DNA of 42,715 nt, from positions 1-42,715 of the forward strand of contig JAFZRS010000001.1 of assembly GCA_017619715.1 (NCBI GenBank), given 5' to 3'. Origin of the DNA: Oscillospiraceae bacterium (GTDB lineage Bacteria > Bacillota > Clostridia > Oscillospirales > Oscillospiraceae). Positions 35,837-42,715 of this stretch are shown here, piece by piece (position 1 is the first letter of the stretch; each line of letters starts with the position of its first letter). Below the pieces are notes generated by a model that saw only the letters and a list, made by a program, of their open reading frames with translations, searched no databases and was not told the DNA's origin. The position numbers and the translations under genes were made by a program.

Positions 35837-36469
35837 CTATTTACCCAGCAGGCGGCGGATCGTTTCCCACAGCTCGAGGGAGCGGAATTTCAGAACGTAT
35901 CGTGTGTTCTCACAGGTGATAAGCGACACGTCGTCCTCTGCAAGACCTGCACTTACAGCCTCGTCGCTCCAATCCGTCGCGGCGGCGGTACAAAGAGGCG
36001 GAAAGACCACGCACCACCAGTTTTTCCCCTGTCCCTCGCCCAGGGTAATCCGCAGTGCCAGATATTCTCCCGAGGGAAGTGCAAAGCCCTCATAGGCTTT
36101 ATAGGGGAACTCTGTCCGCTCCAGATGCGCCGTCACCGGGTAGCTGTATCCCGCCTCGCTGACTGCCGCCTCCGCCTCCGCCTGCAGCCGCGGCAAGGCA
36201 TGCTGCAGCCGAAGCCGCGCCTGCTCCATACCTTCGCAGCTGCGGAGGATCGACTCCGCCGATACCAGTACACGGTCCCGTACCTGCAGTTTCAGCTCCT
36301 GATCCTCCTGCGAATCCGAATTGGCGATCACGTGGAGCCGGATTAGCTTGCGTTCCAATGTATCCTGCCGCTGCAATGACCACGCGCCCCACAGCATTGC
36401 CGCCGCCAGCGCCAGCAGCACTGCCACTTCCACGGTTGCAAACTTATACTTTGCCTTCTTATTTTGCAT
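35837..36469 (-). CDS. spoIIR: Stage II sporulation protein R
   Basis: This encodes about 210 residues with an N-terminal membrane/signal segment (VAVLLALAAAMLWGAWSL), then the diagnostic LIRLHVIANSDSQEDQELKLQVRDRVL. It also has the later EGFALPSGEYLALRITLGEGQGKNWWCVVFPPLC block. SpoIIR is made in the forespore and triggers SpoIIGA to process pro-sigma-E in the mother cell. The ATG at 36469 is chosen over the GTG three codons upstream; neither has a strong SD. I could not identify a sigma-F promoter in the 47-base gap after ispE. It indicates an endospore-forming lineage. Confidence 0.95.
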   Translation of the reverse strand: MQNKKAKYKFATVEVAVLLALAAAMLWGAWSLQRQDTLERKLIRLHVIANSDSQEDQELKLQVRDRVLVSAESILRSCEGMEQARLRLQHALPRLQAEAEAAVSEAGYSYPVTAHLERTEFPYKAYEGFALPSGEYLALRITLGEGQGKNWWCVVFPPLCTAAATDWSDEAVSAGLAEDDVSLITCENTRYVLKFRSLELWETIRRLLGK

Positions 36470-36525
36470 AAAAAACACCGCCCATCTAACAGATTCCTCT
36501 GCATGATGGACGGCTTATTTCAAAA

Positions 36526-37404
36526 TTATACAGATGGCGCGCAAAAAGTTTCCGGATAAAAGGCGCGCAATGTGTCGGCGGCAAGGCGCGCCGGCGCTTC
36601 ATTCTTAAATATGCCGAACACGGCGCTGCCGCTGCCGGACAGCATCGCGCCCAAGGCGCCCAACTCCGTCAGGCGGCGGCGAATGGCAAACACCTCGCAC
36701 TCCGGGTCGATCACCCGCTCGAAGGTGTTGTCCATCAGGCGGCATACCGCCGACAAATCGCCTCTTTCCAGCGCGGCGGTCATCTCCGCGCCGGAGGTCG
36801 CTTCACACAGCCCCCGGCTGTCGATCCGTCCGTACATGTTTCCTGTGGAAAAGGCAAGCGGCGGCTTAACCAGTACAAAATAACAACTTGGCAGCGGCGG
36901 CAGGGATTCCACATGCTCGCCACGACCCAAAACCAGCGCCGTACCGCCCCGTACGCAGAACGGCACGTCGCTGCCCAGCGCCGCGCCCATACGTTCCAAC
37001 GCCGCCGTGCCGAGAGACGGCGCGTACAGCCGCCCAAGCCCCCGCAATACCGCCGCGGCGTCGGCACTGCCGCCGCCCAGTCCCGCCTGCATGGGAAGTT
37101 GCTTCTCCAAGTCGATGCGTACTCCTGTATTTTCAATGCCTGTACAGGAAAAAAACTTTACAGCGGCGTCATAAGCGAGGTTGCCCTTTCCGGTGGGCAA
37201 GCCGCTGTTGCGGCAGGCGAGTTCGATCCCCTCTCCCGTGTCGGAGGTGAGTGTTAACCGGTCATAGAGCCCCACCGTTTGCATCACGGAGACAAGATCA
37301 TGATAGCCGTCGCGCCGCTTTTTCCCCACTGACAACAGCAGATTTACCTTGGCGGGAGCTAATTCATGCACCGACAACGGTGCGTTTTCCAAGCTGTGCA
37401 ACAT
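36526..37404 (-). CDS. ispE: 4-diphosphocytidyl-2-C-methyl-D-erythritol kinase
   Basis: This 292-residue GHMP kinase acts in the MEP isoprenoid pathway, phosphorylating CDP-methylerythritol. The N-terminal APAKVNLLLSVGKKRRDGYHDLVSVMQ and the ATP-binding PMQAGLGGGSADAAAVLRGL are diagnostic. The late MLSGSGSAVFGIF motif completes the GHMP set. TAAGGAG precedes the ATG, 9 bases after the DUF1015 stop. An operon DUF1015-ispE-spoIIR is likely. Confidence 0.96.
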   Translation of the reverse strand: MLHSLENAPLSVHELAPAKVNLLLSVGKKRRDGYHDLVSVMQTVGLYDRLTLTSDTGEGIELACRNSGLPTGKGNLAYDAAVKFFSCTGIENTGVRIDLEKQLPMQAGLGGGSADAAAVLRGLGRLYAPSLGTAALERMGAALGSDVPFCVRGGTALVLGRGEHVESLPPLPSCYFVLVKPPLAFSTGNMYGRIDSRGLCEATSGAEMTAALERGDLSAVCRLMDNTFERVIDPECEVFAIRRRLTELGALGAMLSGSGSAVFGIFKNEAPARLAADTLRAFYPETFCAPSV

Positions 37405-37413
37405 ATCCGCTCC

Positions 37414-38730
37414 TTACCGGACGATTTTCCGCGCCTCCAGATAGTATCTTTTATCCTGTGCGTGTCCCATGGAAAAGGCCTTGCGGGGAAGCACACCGTC
37501 TGCCATCACCGTTTTGAAAAGCTGTTCCTTCCCCATGGCGGGCAGCAGAAAGCCCAGATTCCCCGGACGGCTGCCCAACTCCTCCACCACCGAATCGCCG
37601 TGGATATAGTCGATCTCGCCTCCGTTGTCGCGCAGATACGCATCTAAAAATGTCTGCACGGTGGCAACACACAACTGCCTCTCCGGATTCGGCACGGTCA
37701 CATAGCCTCTGCCGCCGGCGTGAACGTAGGAAAAGCAATGTCCCTCCCCGCGTCCTTCATAGGCATCGGGATAGAATGCTTTTAATGCCGCAAGCACCGC
37801 CTCCGGCTCTACGCCGAACAGCACCCGGTGGATCGGCTCAAAGGTCAGCGCCGGATCGTGGTTGTTGACCACCTCCACCAGTGCGTACCGGGACGGAAGA
37901 TCCTGCCGTGCCTCCGGCGGCAGTCCCTTCTTTTGCTCTTCGTAGCATGCCTTGGCGGCGGCAAGGGAATGGTTGCCGTCCCCCACGGCGAAAAGAAGCG
38001 GCGCCGCGTCCTTGAGACCGTATTTCTCCGACTGCACGCTTTCTTCACACAGACGGCGCAGTCCTGCCGCTATGCCGGATATCTGTTCGTTGCAAACGCG
38101 GAAGCCACGGATATGTCCGCCGCCTTGCATCAAATCAAAATCGTATAGTAACTCCATCGTATCCGTCCGGGCACCCAGCGGCTCAATGACCGTCCGGTCC
38201 GGATCGTCGATGAGCAGCATGATGTGGGGCAACTCAATGGGCGCGCCGCGCCGGACGCGCACGCGCGGGGGAATCCGCTCCAACACCGTCGCTTCCGTGG
38301 CACGGATCAGCGCGCCGCTGCCGGGTGTGAAGTCATAGTCCTCCAGATCCACCATGCCCACCAGCCCGCGGCGGATCCTGCCGTCGGATTGGCGACGCTC
38401 CACATAGATCATGGAATCGGTCAGCGTTTTGAATAGTCCTTGCTCCAAATACGACGCCATCGAATCATTGATCTCCATGATCCGCTCGTCCACACGGGGG
38501 AACTTCAAATGCGCCTCCGGCAGTATCAGGTGCAATGCGGAGGGTCGATCCCCCACCTGCTGCTCCACAGCGGTCCAGTACTCCGGCTCGGAGGTGTACT
38601 GGTCGCACGCCACCACCGCCCAGTCGGTCATATTCTTAACGTCCGGCAGCATGATATCCGCCGGGAAAAATCCAAGTCCCTTACATATCGAAAAATTATC
38701 CTGCAAAATCGGTTCACTTCCTCTTTTCAC
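37414..38730 (-). CDS. DUF1015 family protein
   Basis: This encodes about 438 residues. Family blocks include the N-terminal GLGFFPADIMLPDVKNM, WAVVACDQYTSEPEYW, central ERIPPRVRVRRGAPIELPHIMLLIDD, and FAVGDGNHSLAAAKACYEE. The function of DUF1015 proteins is unknown. The GTG at 38730 has no SD; an in-frame TTG at 38706 with AGAGGAAG about 12 bases upstream is an alternative start, which would remove eight residues. The strong promoter TTGAAA-17-TATAAT supports it as the first gene of the operon with ispE and spoIIR. Confidence 0.85.
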   Translation of the reverse strand: MKRGSEPILQDNFSICKGLGFFPADIMLPDVKNMTDWAVVACDQYTSEPEYWTAVEQQVGDRPSALHLILPEAHLKFPRVDERIMEINDSMASYLEQGLFKTLTDSMIYVERRQSDGRIRRGLVGMVDLEDYDFTPGSGALIRATEATVLERIPPRVRVRRGAPIELPHIMLLIDDPDRTVIEPLGARTDTMELLYDFDLMQGGGHIRGFRVCNEQISGIAAGLRRLCEESVQSEKYGLKDAAPLLFAVGDGNHSLAAAKACYEEQKKGLPPEARQDLPSRYALVEVVNNHDPALTFEPIHRVLFGVEPEAVLAALKAFYPDAYEGRGEGHCFSYVHAGGRGYVTVPNPERQLCVATVQTFLDAYLRDNGGEIDYIHGDSVVEELGSRPGNLGFLLPAMGKEQLFKTVMADGVLPRKAFSMGHAQDKRYYLEARKIVR

Positions 38731-38749
38731 TATAGATTATATCGCGGTT

Positions 38750-38778
38750 ATTATACCCAATCGAGCTGTTTTTTTCAA
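38750..38778 (-). promoter_or_regulatory. Promoter of the DUF1015-ispE-spoIIR operon
   Basis: The minus strand carries TTGAAA (38773-38778), 17 bases and a perfect TATAAT (38750-38755). Confidence 0.75.
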
Positions 38779-38860
38779 TCCGTAAATGTGTAATGTATAA
38801 ATAATCCCATAATTGGCTATGCTATCGGCAGCCTAACAATCACAACGGAGGTCAATGAAT

Positions 38861-39061
38861 ATGAAAACACTCGATCGGATCGCGCTGGTGCTTGTCATCG
38901 TCGGCGCGCTGAACTGGGGCAGCGTGGGGCTGTTTGGCTTTGACTGCGTGGCGTTCCTGTGCGGCGGTCAGATGGCGGCGCTCAGCCGGATCATCTATTC
39001 GCTGGTCGGGATCGCCGGACTGTGGTGTATCACGCTGCTGTTCCGGGACCGGGACGACTGA
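38861..39061 (+). CDS. DUF378 family small membrane protein
   Basis: This encodes 66 residues with two membrane helices. The start MKTLDRIALVLVIVGALNWG and the phrase SVGLFGFD are the DUF378 (YuzA-like) signature, with RIIYSLVGIAGLW in the second helix. The ATG at 38861 has GGAGG 8 bases upstream; the ATG two codons earlier is too close to it. It is a single-gene transcript ending at a strong shared terminator. The function of the family is unknown. Confidence 0.9.
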   Translation: MKTLDRIALVLVIVGALNWGSVGLFGFDCVAFLCGGQMAALSRIIYSLVGIAGLWCITLLFRDRDD

Positions 39062-39065
39062 CGGG

Positions 39066-39096
39066 AAAAAGCCGCGGCAACTGCCGCGGCTTTTTT
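39066..39096. terminator. Bidirectional terminator between the DUF378 gene and rqcH
   Basis: A perfect 9-bp stem GCCGCGGCA/TGCCGCGGC closes a 2-base gap. It is flanked by A5 on the left and T6 on the right, so it can end both convergent transcripts. Confidence 0.9.
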
Positions 39097-40831
39097 ATCT
39101 GTCCGACAGTATTTTGACCAATGCCTCGTCCGGATCCACCAACATCGTTTGATACGTGGTATATACCACCATGCCCGGTCGACTGCCCGCCGGCTTCTTT
39201 ACAAAACGCACGGGCGTATAATCCACGCTGATGCGATCGCCATCGCGCCCTTGGGAATAGTATGCCGCCAACACAGCCGCCTCATAGAAACTCTGTTCGT
39301 CCGCCGCGCCGCCCTGCGTGCATAAAATCACATGGGAGCCGTGGAGATTCCGGGTGTGAAACCAAATATCATCCCGCCGTGCCTCTTTGGTGGTCAGCAC
39401 GTCGTTCTGGCGGTTGTTGCGTCCCACCAAAATCCGAAGTCCCGCAGTAGAAGTAAACTCCCGGGGACGGGACGGCCGGCGCGGCAACGCTTTTTTCCCG
39501 CGGGCGCGGAAGTATCCGCCGCTCTCCAGCTCGGCGCGGATATCGGCAAAGTCCTGTTCGCTCTCCGCCTGCTGCAGCTCCTGCACTACGCTCTCCAGAT
39601 ATTCCAGTTCCTCGCGCCCCTTCGCCATCTGCTCGGACAGCACGCGCTCTGCCGTCCGTGCTTTGGTATACTGCTTAAAATATCTGGCGGCGTTTTCCTG
39701 GGGAGACAGTCGCACGTCCAACGGGATTTCCACCTCCGGGCAATCCGGCTCATAGTAGTTTTGCGCCAGCAGCTTTGTGTCTCCTCGTTTCAGGCGATAA
39801 AGATTTGCGGTGATCAGCTCGCCCTGCAGCCGCAGTACGTCCCGCTCCCGTGTGCGCTCATGTTCCTGCTTCTGGATCGCCAGTTTCCGGCGCAGACGAT
39901 CCCGGGCACTGACCGCCGTTTTTATGAGTTCGTGCCCGCGCTGACGCACACGATCCGCCTGCTCACGGGCGGCATAGACGCCGTCCAGCAGTGCGCCGAA
40001 GCTCTCTGCCTGTTCGTTGACGGCATAGCCCTCATACTGCTTCACGGGCAGATAGGTAAAGTCGATCGGCTTTTTATCTGTGTTAATAGAAACCGGTGTA
40101 AAGTGATTACGCTTTACATATTCTTGCCATGCGGCAAAAGTGTCCCACAGCGCTGACACATCACCTGTCTTGTGATAATCAGCGGTTTTAAAAGTACGGT
40201 AGACGATCTCACGCGCCATAAGCGGCGGCAGAGCTGTGAAAGAATCCACCAGCCAGTGATCCAGAGGCGCACTCTCCGGGCAGTTGGACAGGCAGCGCAG
40301 GAATTCCTCCCGCTCCGTTTCCAGCGGTGAGAGTTTCTCCTGCTGCGGCGGCAGGCGGTAGAATAAACCCGGCAAAAGCTGCCTGCTCTCCGACATCTCC
40401 AAGTCTACGCGGCGCAGACAGTCGATGATCCGCCCGTCACTGCCGCACAGGATCAGATTGGTGCGGCGTCCCATCATCTCCAAAACAAGGCGGTAACCGC
40501 TCCGCTCACCCAGCTCGTCGGCCGCCTCTATTGTCAGCATGATCACGCGCTCCAAGGGCGCTTGTTCCAGCGCCGTGATAACACCGCCCTGGAGATATTT
40601 GCGCAGCAGCATACAAAACATGGGCGGCTGAGCAGGGTTTTCACGCTGTACCTGCGTGATATGGATACGGGGCTGACCGGGATTGGCGCACAGTAAAAGC
40701 TTTTTCCCGTGGCGCAGCAGCAGTATCACCTGATCGCGGGAAGGCTGCTGGATCTTTTCGATCCGTTGTCCCACCGCCTGCGGCGCTGTCTCCGCCACCA
40801 CCGCGTGCAGGCATATGGCATCCAGAGGCAT
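39095..40831 (-). CDS. rqcH: NFACT family protein RqcH (Rqc2 homolog)
   Basis: This 578-residue ribosome quality control factor, in characterised bacteria, binds stalled 50S subunits and adds alanine tails; homologs are also annotated as fibronectin-binding protein. An N-terminal NFACT domain, a central coiled coil (about 270-450) and the C-terminal NFACT-R/DUF814 domain with DDIWFHTRNLHGSHVIL are clear. The conserved Asp-Arg pair of the N-domain reads Glu94-Arg95 in APLERVIML. The ATG overlaps the mrnC stop by one base (TGATG), so the two are coupled. Confidence 0.93.
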   Translation of the reverse strand: MPLDAICLHAVVAETAPQAVGQRIEKIQQPSRDQVILLLRHGKKLLLCANPGQPRIHITQVQRENPAQPPMFCMLLRKYLQGGVITALEQAPLERVIMLTIEAADELGERSGYRLVLEMMGRRTNLILCGSDGRIIDCLRRVDLEMSESRQLLPGLFYRLPPQQEKLSPLETEREEFLRCLSNCPESAPLDHWLVDSFTALPPLMAREIVYRTFKTADYHKTGDVSALWDTFAAWQEYVKRNHFTPVSINTDKKPIDFTYLPVKQYEGYAVNEQAESFGALLDGVYAAREQADRVRQRGHELIKTAVSARDRLRRKLAIQKQEHERTRERDVLRLQGELITANLYRLKRGDTKLLAQNYYEPDCPEVEIPLDVRLSPQENAARYFKQYTKARTAERVLSEQMAKGREELEYLESVVQELQQAESEQDFADIRAELESGGYFRARGKKALPRRPSRPREFTSTAGLRILVGRNNRQNDVLTTKEARRDDIWFHTRNLHGSHVILCTQGGAADEQSFYEAAVLAAYYSQGRDGDRISVDYTPVRFVKKPAGSRPGMVVYTTYQTMLVDPDEALVKILSDR

Positions 40832-41268
40832 CAGATCTCCTCCCCCATCATCACGGCAAACAGCTCGTCGATGCGCTCGCGCTCACCCCGAAGCCACAGC
40901 CAACCCAACAGCGCCTCCAGCGCCGTTGCCTGCTGATACTCCGCCCGACTGGCATGCTGCGGAACGGTATGCACGTTGGCGTTGCGTCCCCGCCGGAATA
41001 CGTCCTGCTCCTCCGGCGTCAACAGCGGCGCAATGCGTGCGCTCAGCTCCGCTTGTTTAGGCGCGCGCACCAGCTCCACGGCGGCGCGGTGCAGTCCCCT
41101 GCCTGTCGCCTTTCCGTGGGCGCACAGCCACGTCCGCACCAACAGCTCATACACCGCATCGCCCACATGCGCCAAGCCGATGCTGCTGATGGCGCGGATC
41201 TCATCGCCGGAAAAATGCATGGAAAAATAATCCGTCATATCGCGTCTCCCATGGGTTGTTTTTGCCAT
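40831..41268 (-). CDS. mrnC: Mini-ribonuclease III
   Basis: This 145-residue enzyme is an RNase III catalytic domain without a double-stranded RNA-binding domain, and matures 23S rRNA ends. Catalytic blocks are AHVGDAVYELLVR (signature Asp) and ATALEALLGWLWL (second acidic site). RNANVHTVPQHAS is also typical. The ATG at 41268 follows GGGGAG; an in-frame extension to 41301 lacks a site. In many Firmicutes mrnC sits with cysS; here it is coupled to rqcH. Confidence 0.93.
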   Translation of the reverse strand: MAKTTHGRRDMTDYFSMHFSGDEIRAISSIGLAHVGDAVYELLVRTWLCAHGKATGRGLHRAAVELVRAPKQAELSARIAPLLTPEEQDVFRRGRNANVHTVPQHASRAEYQQATALEALLGWLWLRGERERIDELFAVMMGEEI

Positions 41269-41324
41269 TATACTCCCCTTTTCCCTCTCACGCAAGTGCA
41301 CGCCGCCGGTGCATCGGCAAAACG

Positions 41325-41352
41325 AAACCCGGGGACGAGTGTCCCCGGGTTT
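41325..41352 (-). terminator. Strong hairpin before mrnC, after the tRNA-tail copy
   Basis: A perfect 12-bp inverted repeat AAACCCGGGGAC with its complement closes a 4-base loop (GAGT). It follows the duplicated tRNA 3' end on the minus strand, with TTTCGTTTT after it, so it probably terminates the tRNA transcript. Confidence 0.75.
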
Positions 41353-41356
41353 TTGA

Positions 41357-41379
41357 TGGTGGAGATAAGCGGGATCGAA
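41357..41379 (-). repeat. 23-bp copy of the tRNA-Ala 3' end
   Basis: These 23 bases are identical to 41506-41528, the T-arm/acceptor end including CCA of tRNA-Ala. The two copies are in the same orientation, 149 bases apart. No full tRNA can be folded around this copy. It could be an attachment-site remnant or a local duplication. Confidence 0.8.
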
Positions 41380-41463
41380 TCCCTAAAGGGACTTGGCGGC
41401 GTACCGCCGCCATCGCCGCTGCCGGGCAAAGCCCGGGTGAGTTCGACCAAGCCCCATACCTTA
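41380..41463. repeat. Hairpin-rich spacer between the two tRNA-end copies
   Basis: Several small perfect hairpins follow each other: CCCTAAAGGG (41381-41390), GGCGGC/GCCGCC (41395-41411) and CCGGGC-AAA-GCCCGG (41422-41436). No believable coding frame is present; short frames here are translations of tRNA-like DNA. The density of hairpins suggests a REP-like or mobile-element remnant. Confidence 0.5.
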
Positions 41464-41505
41464 ACCAAGTATAAGACCGGGGACATTCGTCCCTGGTCTT
41501 ATACT

Positions 41506-41509
<4 letters not shown>
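41464..41509 (-). repeat. 21-bp hairpin whose arm includes the tRNA CCA end
   Basis: Arms 41464-41484 and 41489-41509 pair with one G-U and a 4-base loop. The right arm covers bases 41506-41509, which encode A73-C-C-A of tRNA-Ala. In the precursor the mature 3' end would be base paired. No T run follows, so it is not a classic terminator. Confidence 0.75.
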
Positions 41510-41581
<72 letters not shown>

Positions 41582-41615
41582 ATATACACTTGTGCCGACC
41601 GCTGTCAGCTTGATT

Positions 41616-41644
41616 ACTATACCAGAAACAGTTTTTCTTGTCAA
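41616..41644 (-). promoter_or_regulatory. tRNA-Ala promoter
   Basis: The minus strand reads TTGACA (41639-41644), 17 bases and TATAGT (41616-41621), about 35 bases before the tRNA 5' end. Confidence 0.85.
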
Positions 41645-41757
41645 CCCCAAAATAAAGAAAAACATGACTGGTTATAAAATTGTCACTCCCATTGACAGAC
41701 TACTGATCAAGAACACGGGCATTCGGGACGGGGTCGCGCGGTGCGCTTTACAGTAAG

Positions 41758-41783
41758 AAAGACAGGCATATGCCTGTCTTTTC
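41758..41783. terminator. Perfect 24-bp palindromic terminator
   Basis: AAAGACAGGCAT and its exact complement abut with no loop, followed by TT. It would act on either strand and separates the small ORF region from the tRNA promoter. Confidence 0.65.
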
Positions 41784-41843
41784 TGATTGGTTGTGTGCGA
41801 TTTCTACTTTCTTTCGCCCTACCCGGACCATTTATATAAAGTC

Positions 41844-41876
41844 AAAAAGAAAGCTCCCGGCAAAGTTGAGAGCTTT
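41844..41876 (-). terminator. Terminator of the 38-residue ORF
   Basis: A 7-bp stem AAAGCTC/GAGCTTT closes a 13-base loop, and the minus strand continues CTTTTTG. It lies about 75 bases after the ORF stop. Confidence 0.6.
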
Positions 41877-41950
41877 CTGATGCTTTTTGGCGCACAATCA
41901 CCCCGCCGGCGTACTTTCGTCCGTCGGCCGGGTAAATGTTCCGCAGCAAA

Positions 41951-42067
41951 TTATTCCAGAGGAGTCCACTGTTCTTCCGGCTCGTGGGACACTGTGAAGA
42001 TGTCCGCTCTATGTGCCGGATGTTCGTTTACCTTCACCTCAGGCGTTTCATACTGACGTTTACGCAT
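41951..42067 (-). CDS. Small 38-residue protein of unknown function
   Basis: An AAGGAGG site about 8 bases before an ATG opens a 38-codon frame ending in TAA. The peptide begins MRKRQYETPEVKVNEHPAH and ends EEQWTPLE: a basic start, then a hydrophilic, acidic and aromatic rest with no membrane segment and no cysteine. The layout K/R-rich start plus YETPEVKV resembles many short clostridial peptides of unknown role and some peptide precursors, but no modification enzyme is visible here. It follows the YesL-like gene by 65 bases. The ribosome binding site and the terminator support it. Confidence 0.6.
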   Translation of the reverse strand: MRKRQYETPEVKVNEHPAHRADIFTVSHEPEEQWTPLE

Positions 42068-42132
42068 GGCAGGTTCCTCCTTGTTAAATTGTTGCACAGC
42101 TGTTTATAAAACCGACTTCATCGGAAATGCGC

Positions 42133-42715
42133 TCAAGTCTCGTTTATATCCGTGTCCGCATCTGCCGTATCTATATCCTCATCGTCGCTCTCTTGCGGTA
42201 TATAACGGTCAAAGAGCTTCACCAGAATACCTCCGTGCAAATACACCGCAAAACCCGGAACAAGGAGTATCAAAGGCGGCATGAGCCAAACGGCCGCTAT
42301 GCCCAGCGCGGACACCGCCGCCATTTTCAGTGTACTCCAAAAATGCCGGATCATAAAAAACAGCGAATTGATGAAATACCGACGGATCGTGTTCTCAAAC
42401 TGCGCCATCTGTCCCACCAGATACGGCAACAGCAACAACACCACCGCGCCGCCCACCACCGTGAGACTTCCGAACAGGGGACGCAGCATGCCCTGCGCCT
42501 GTGCGTAAAACTGTATGTCCACATACAGCAGCACGATCAGCGCTGTCATCAACAGTCCTACGATCAGTCCCTGCTTGAAATTCCGGCGGAAGGAACGGAC
42601 GAACAGCCGCCAGATCCCCTCGCCGTCATCGCCGCGCACTTTTTTGATCATTACATAATATATCGCCGCAGTACCCGGCCCCATCGTTACGATCGGAAGG
42701 CAACACAGCAGCCAC
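42133..42715 (-). CDS. YesL/DUF624 family membrane protein, 5' end cut by the window
   Basis: The frame is open through the right edge, so the N-terminus is missing; the visible part reads LPIVTMGPGTAAIYYVMIKKV, typical of DUF624/YesL proteins, near the start. About four to five membrane helices and a highly acidic tail (ESDDEDIDTADADTDINET) follow. YesL-type proteins are often beside carbohydrate transporters or regulators, but their role is unknown. An in-frame ATG at 42684 is probably internal. Confidence 0.85.
   Translation of the reverse strand, partial: WLLCCLPIVTMGPGTAAIYYVMIKKVRGDDGEGIWRLFVRSFRRNFKQGLIVGLLMTALIVLLYVDIQFYAQAQGMLRPLFGSLTVVGGAVVLLLLPYLVGQMAQFENTIRRYFINSLFFMIRHFWSTLKMAAVSALGIAAVWLMPPLILLVPGFAVYLHGGILVKLFDRYIPQESDDEDIDTADADTDINET

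Larger units (their letters stand above)
41645..41950. other. Intergenic stretch with two hairpin terminators, no gene seen
   Basis: About 300 bases lie between the tRNA promoter and the small ORF at 41951. It contains a perfect palindrome AAAGACAGGCATATGCCTGTCTTT (41758-41781) with T's on the plus side, and a hairpin at 41850-41876. I find no protein-like frame with a ribosome binding site and no recognisable RNA gene in the rest. Confidence 0.55.

Noticed and set aside
41395..41436. CRISPR array
   Set aside because: Only different short hairpins and one pair of 23-base copies 149 bases apart; no regular repeat-spacer pattern here or elsewhere in the window.

Overview
The window looks like chromosomal DNA from a spore-forming, fairly high-GC member of the Clostridia, most like gut Oscillospiraceae/Ruminococcaceae. 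The reasons are spoIIR (forespore signalling), an AddAB recombination helicase-nuclease with iron-sulfur cysteines, the pair rqcH-mrnC, Firmicutes-type promoters and strong AGGAGG ribosome binding sites. Genus assignment is inference. Almost all genes lie on the minus strand; only a ferritin-like gene, tspO and a DUF378 gene are on plus.

Layout: 1-1240 holds two hairpins, a ferritin-like four-helix protein and tspO. 1250-3837 holds a divergent MurE-family ligase and a DUF362 protein. 3959-11578 is an oligopeptide ABC transporter operon read oppA-oppB-oppC-oppD-oppF followed by a small membrane protein. 11711-13971 is an oligoendopeptidase F coupled to a small membrane protein. 14120-17593 is hflX-yigZ-pepD plus a candidate 29-residue ORF. 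Transporter and peptidases together suggest peptide uptake and intracellular peptide breakdown as a local theme. rpmE (L31) follows at 17736.

18138-21942 is a clearly AT-richer island holding a complete FokI-like type IIS restriction-modification pair (two-domain adenine methyltransferase, then endonuclease) under its own promoter. It sits next to addB-addA (22046-28898).

29001-35600 is the F-type ATP synthase operon, read AtpI-like, a, c, b, [b'-delta-alpha fusion], gamma, beta, epsilon. It is the most unusual part of the window. There is no separate atpH gene. One 753-residue ORF carries a membrane anchor and coiled coil like subunit b, a C-terminal delta domain, and a complete catalytic-core alpha subunit. 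The c subunit resembles chloroplast/cyanobacterial H+-type c, and epsilon is only about 100 residues long.

35837-38730 holds spoIIR, ispE and a DUF1015 gene. 38861-41268 holds a DUF378 gene, rqcH (ribosome quality control) and mrnC (Mini-III, 23S rRNA maturation). A tRNA-Ala(GGC) at 41506-41581 is followed by a hairpin-rich segment that ends in a second copy of the tRNA 3' end. The right edge has a 38-codon small ORF and a YesL/DUF624-like membrane protein truncated by the window end.

All function calls come from reading motifs by eye and from memory of family sequences. No database search was run.
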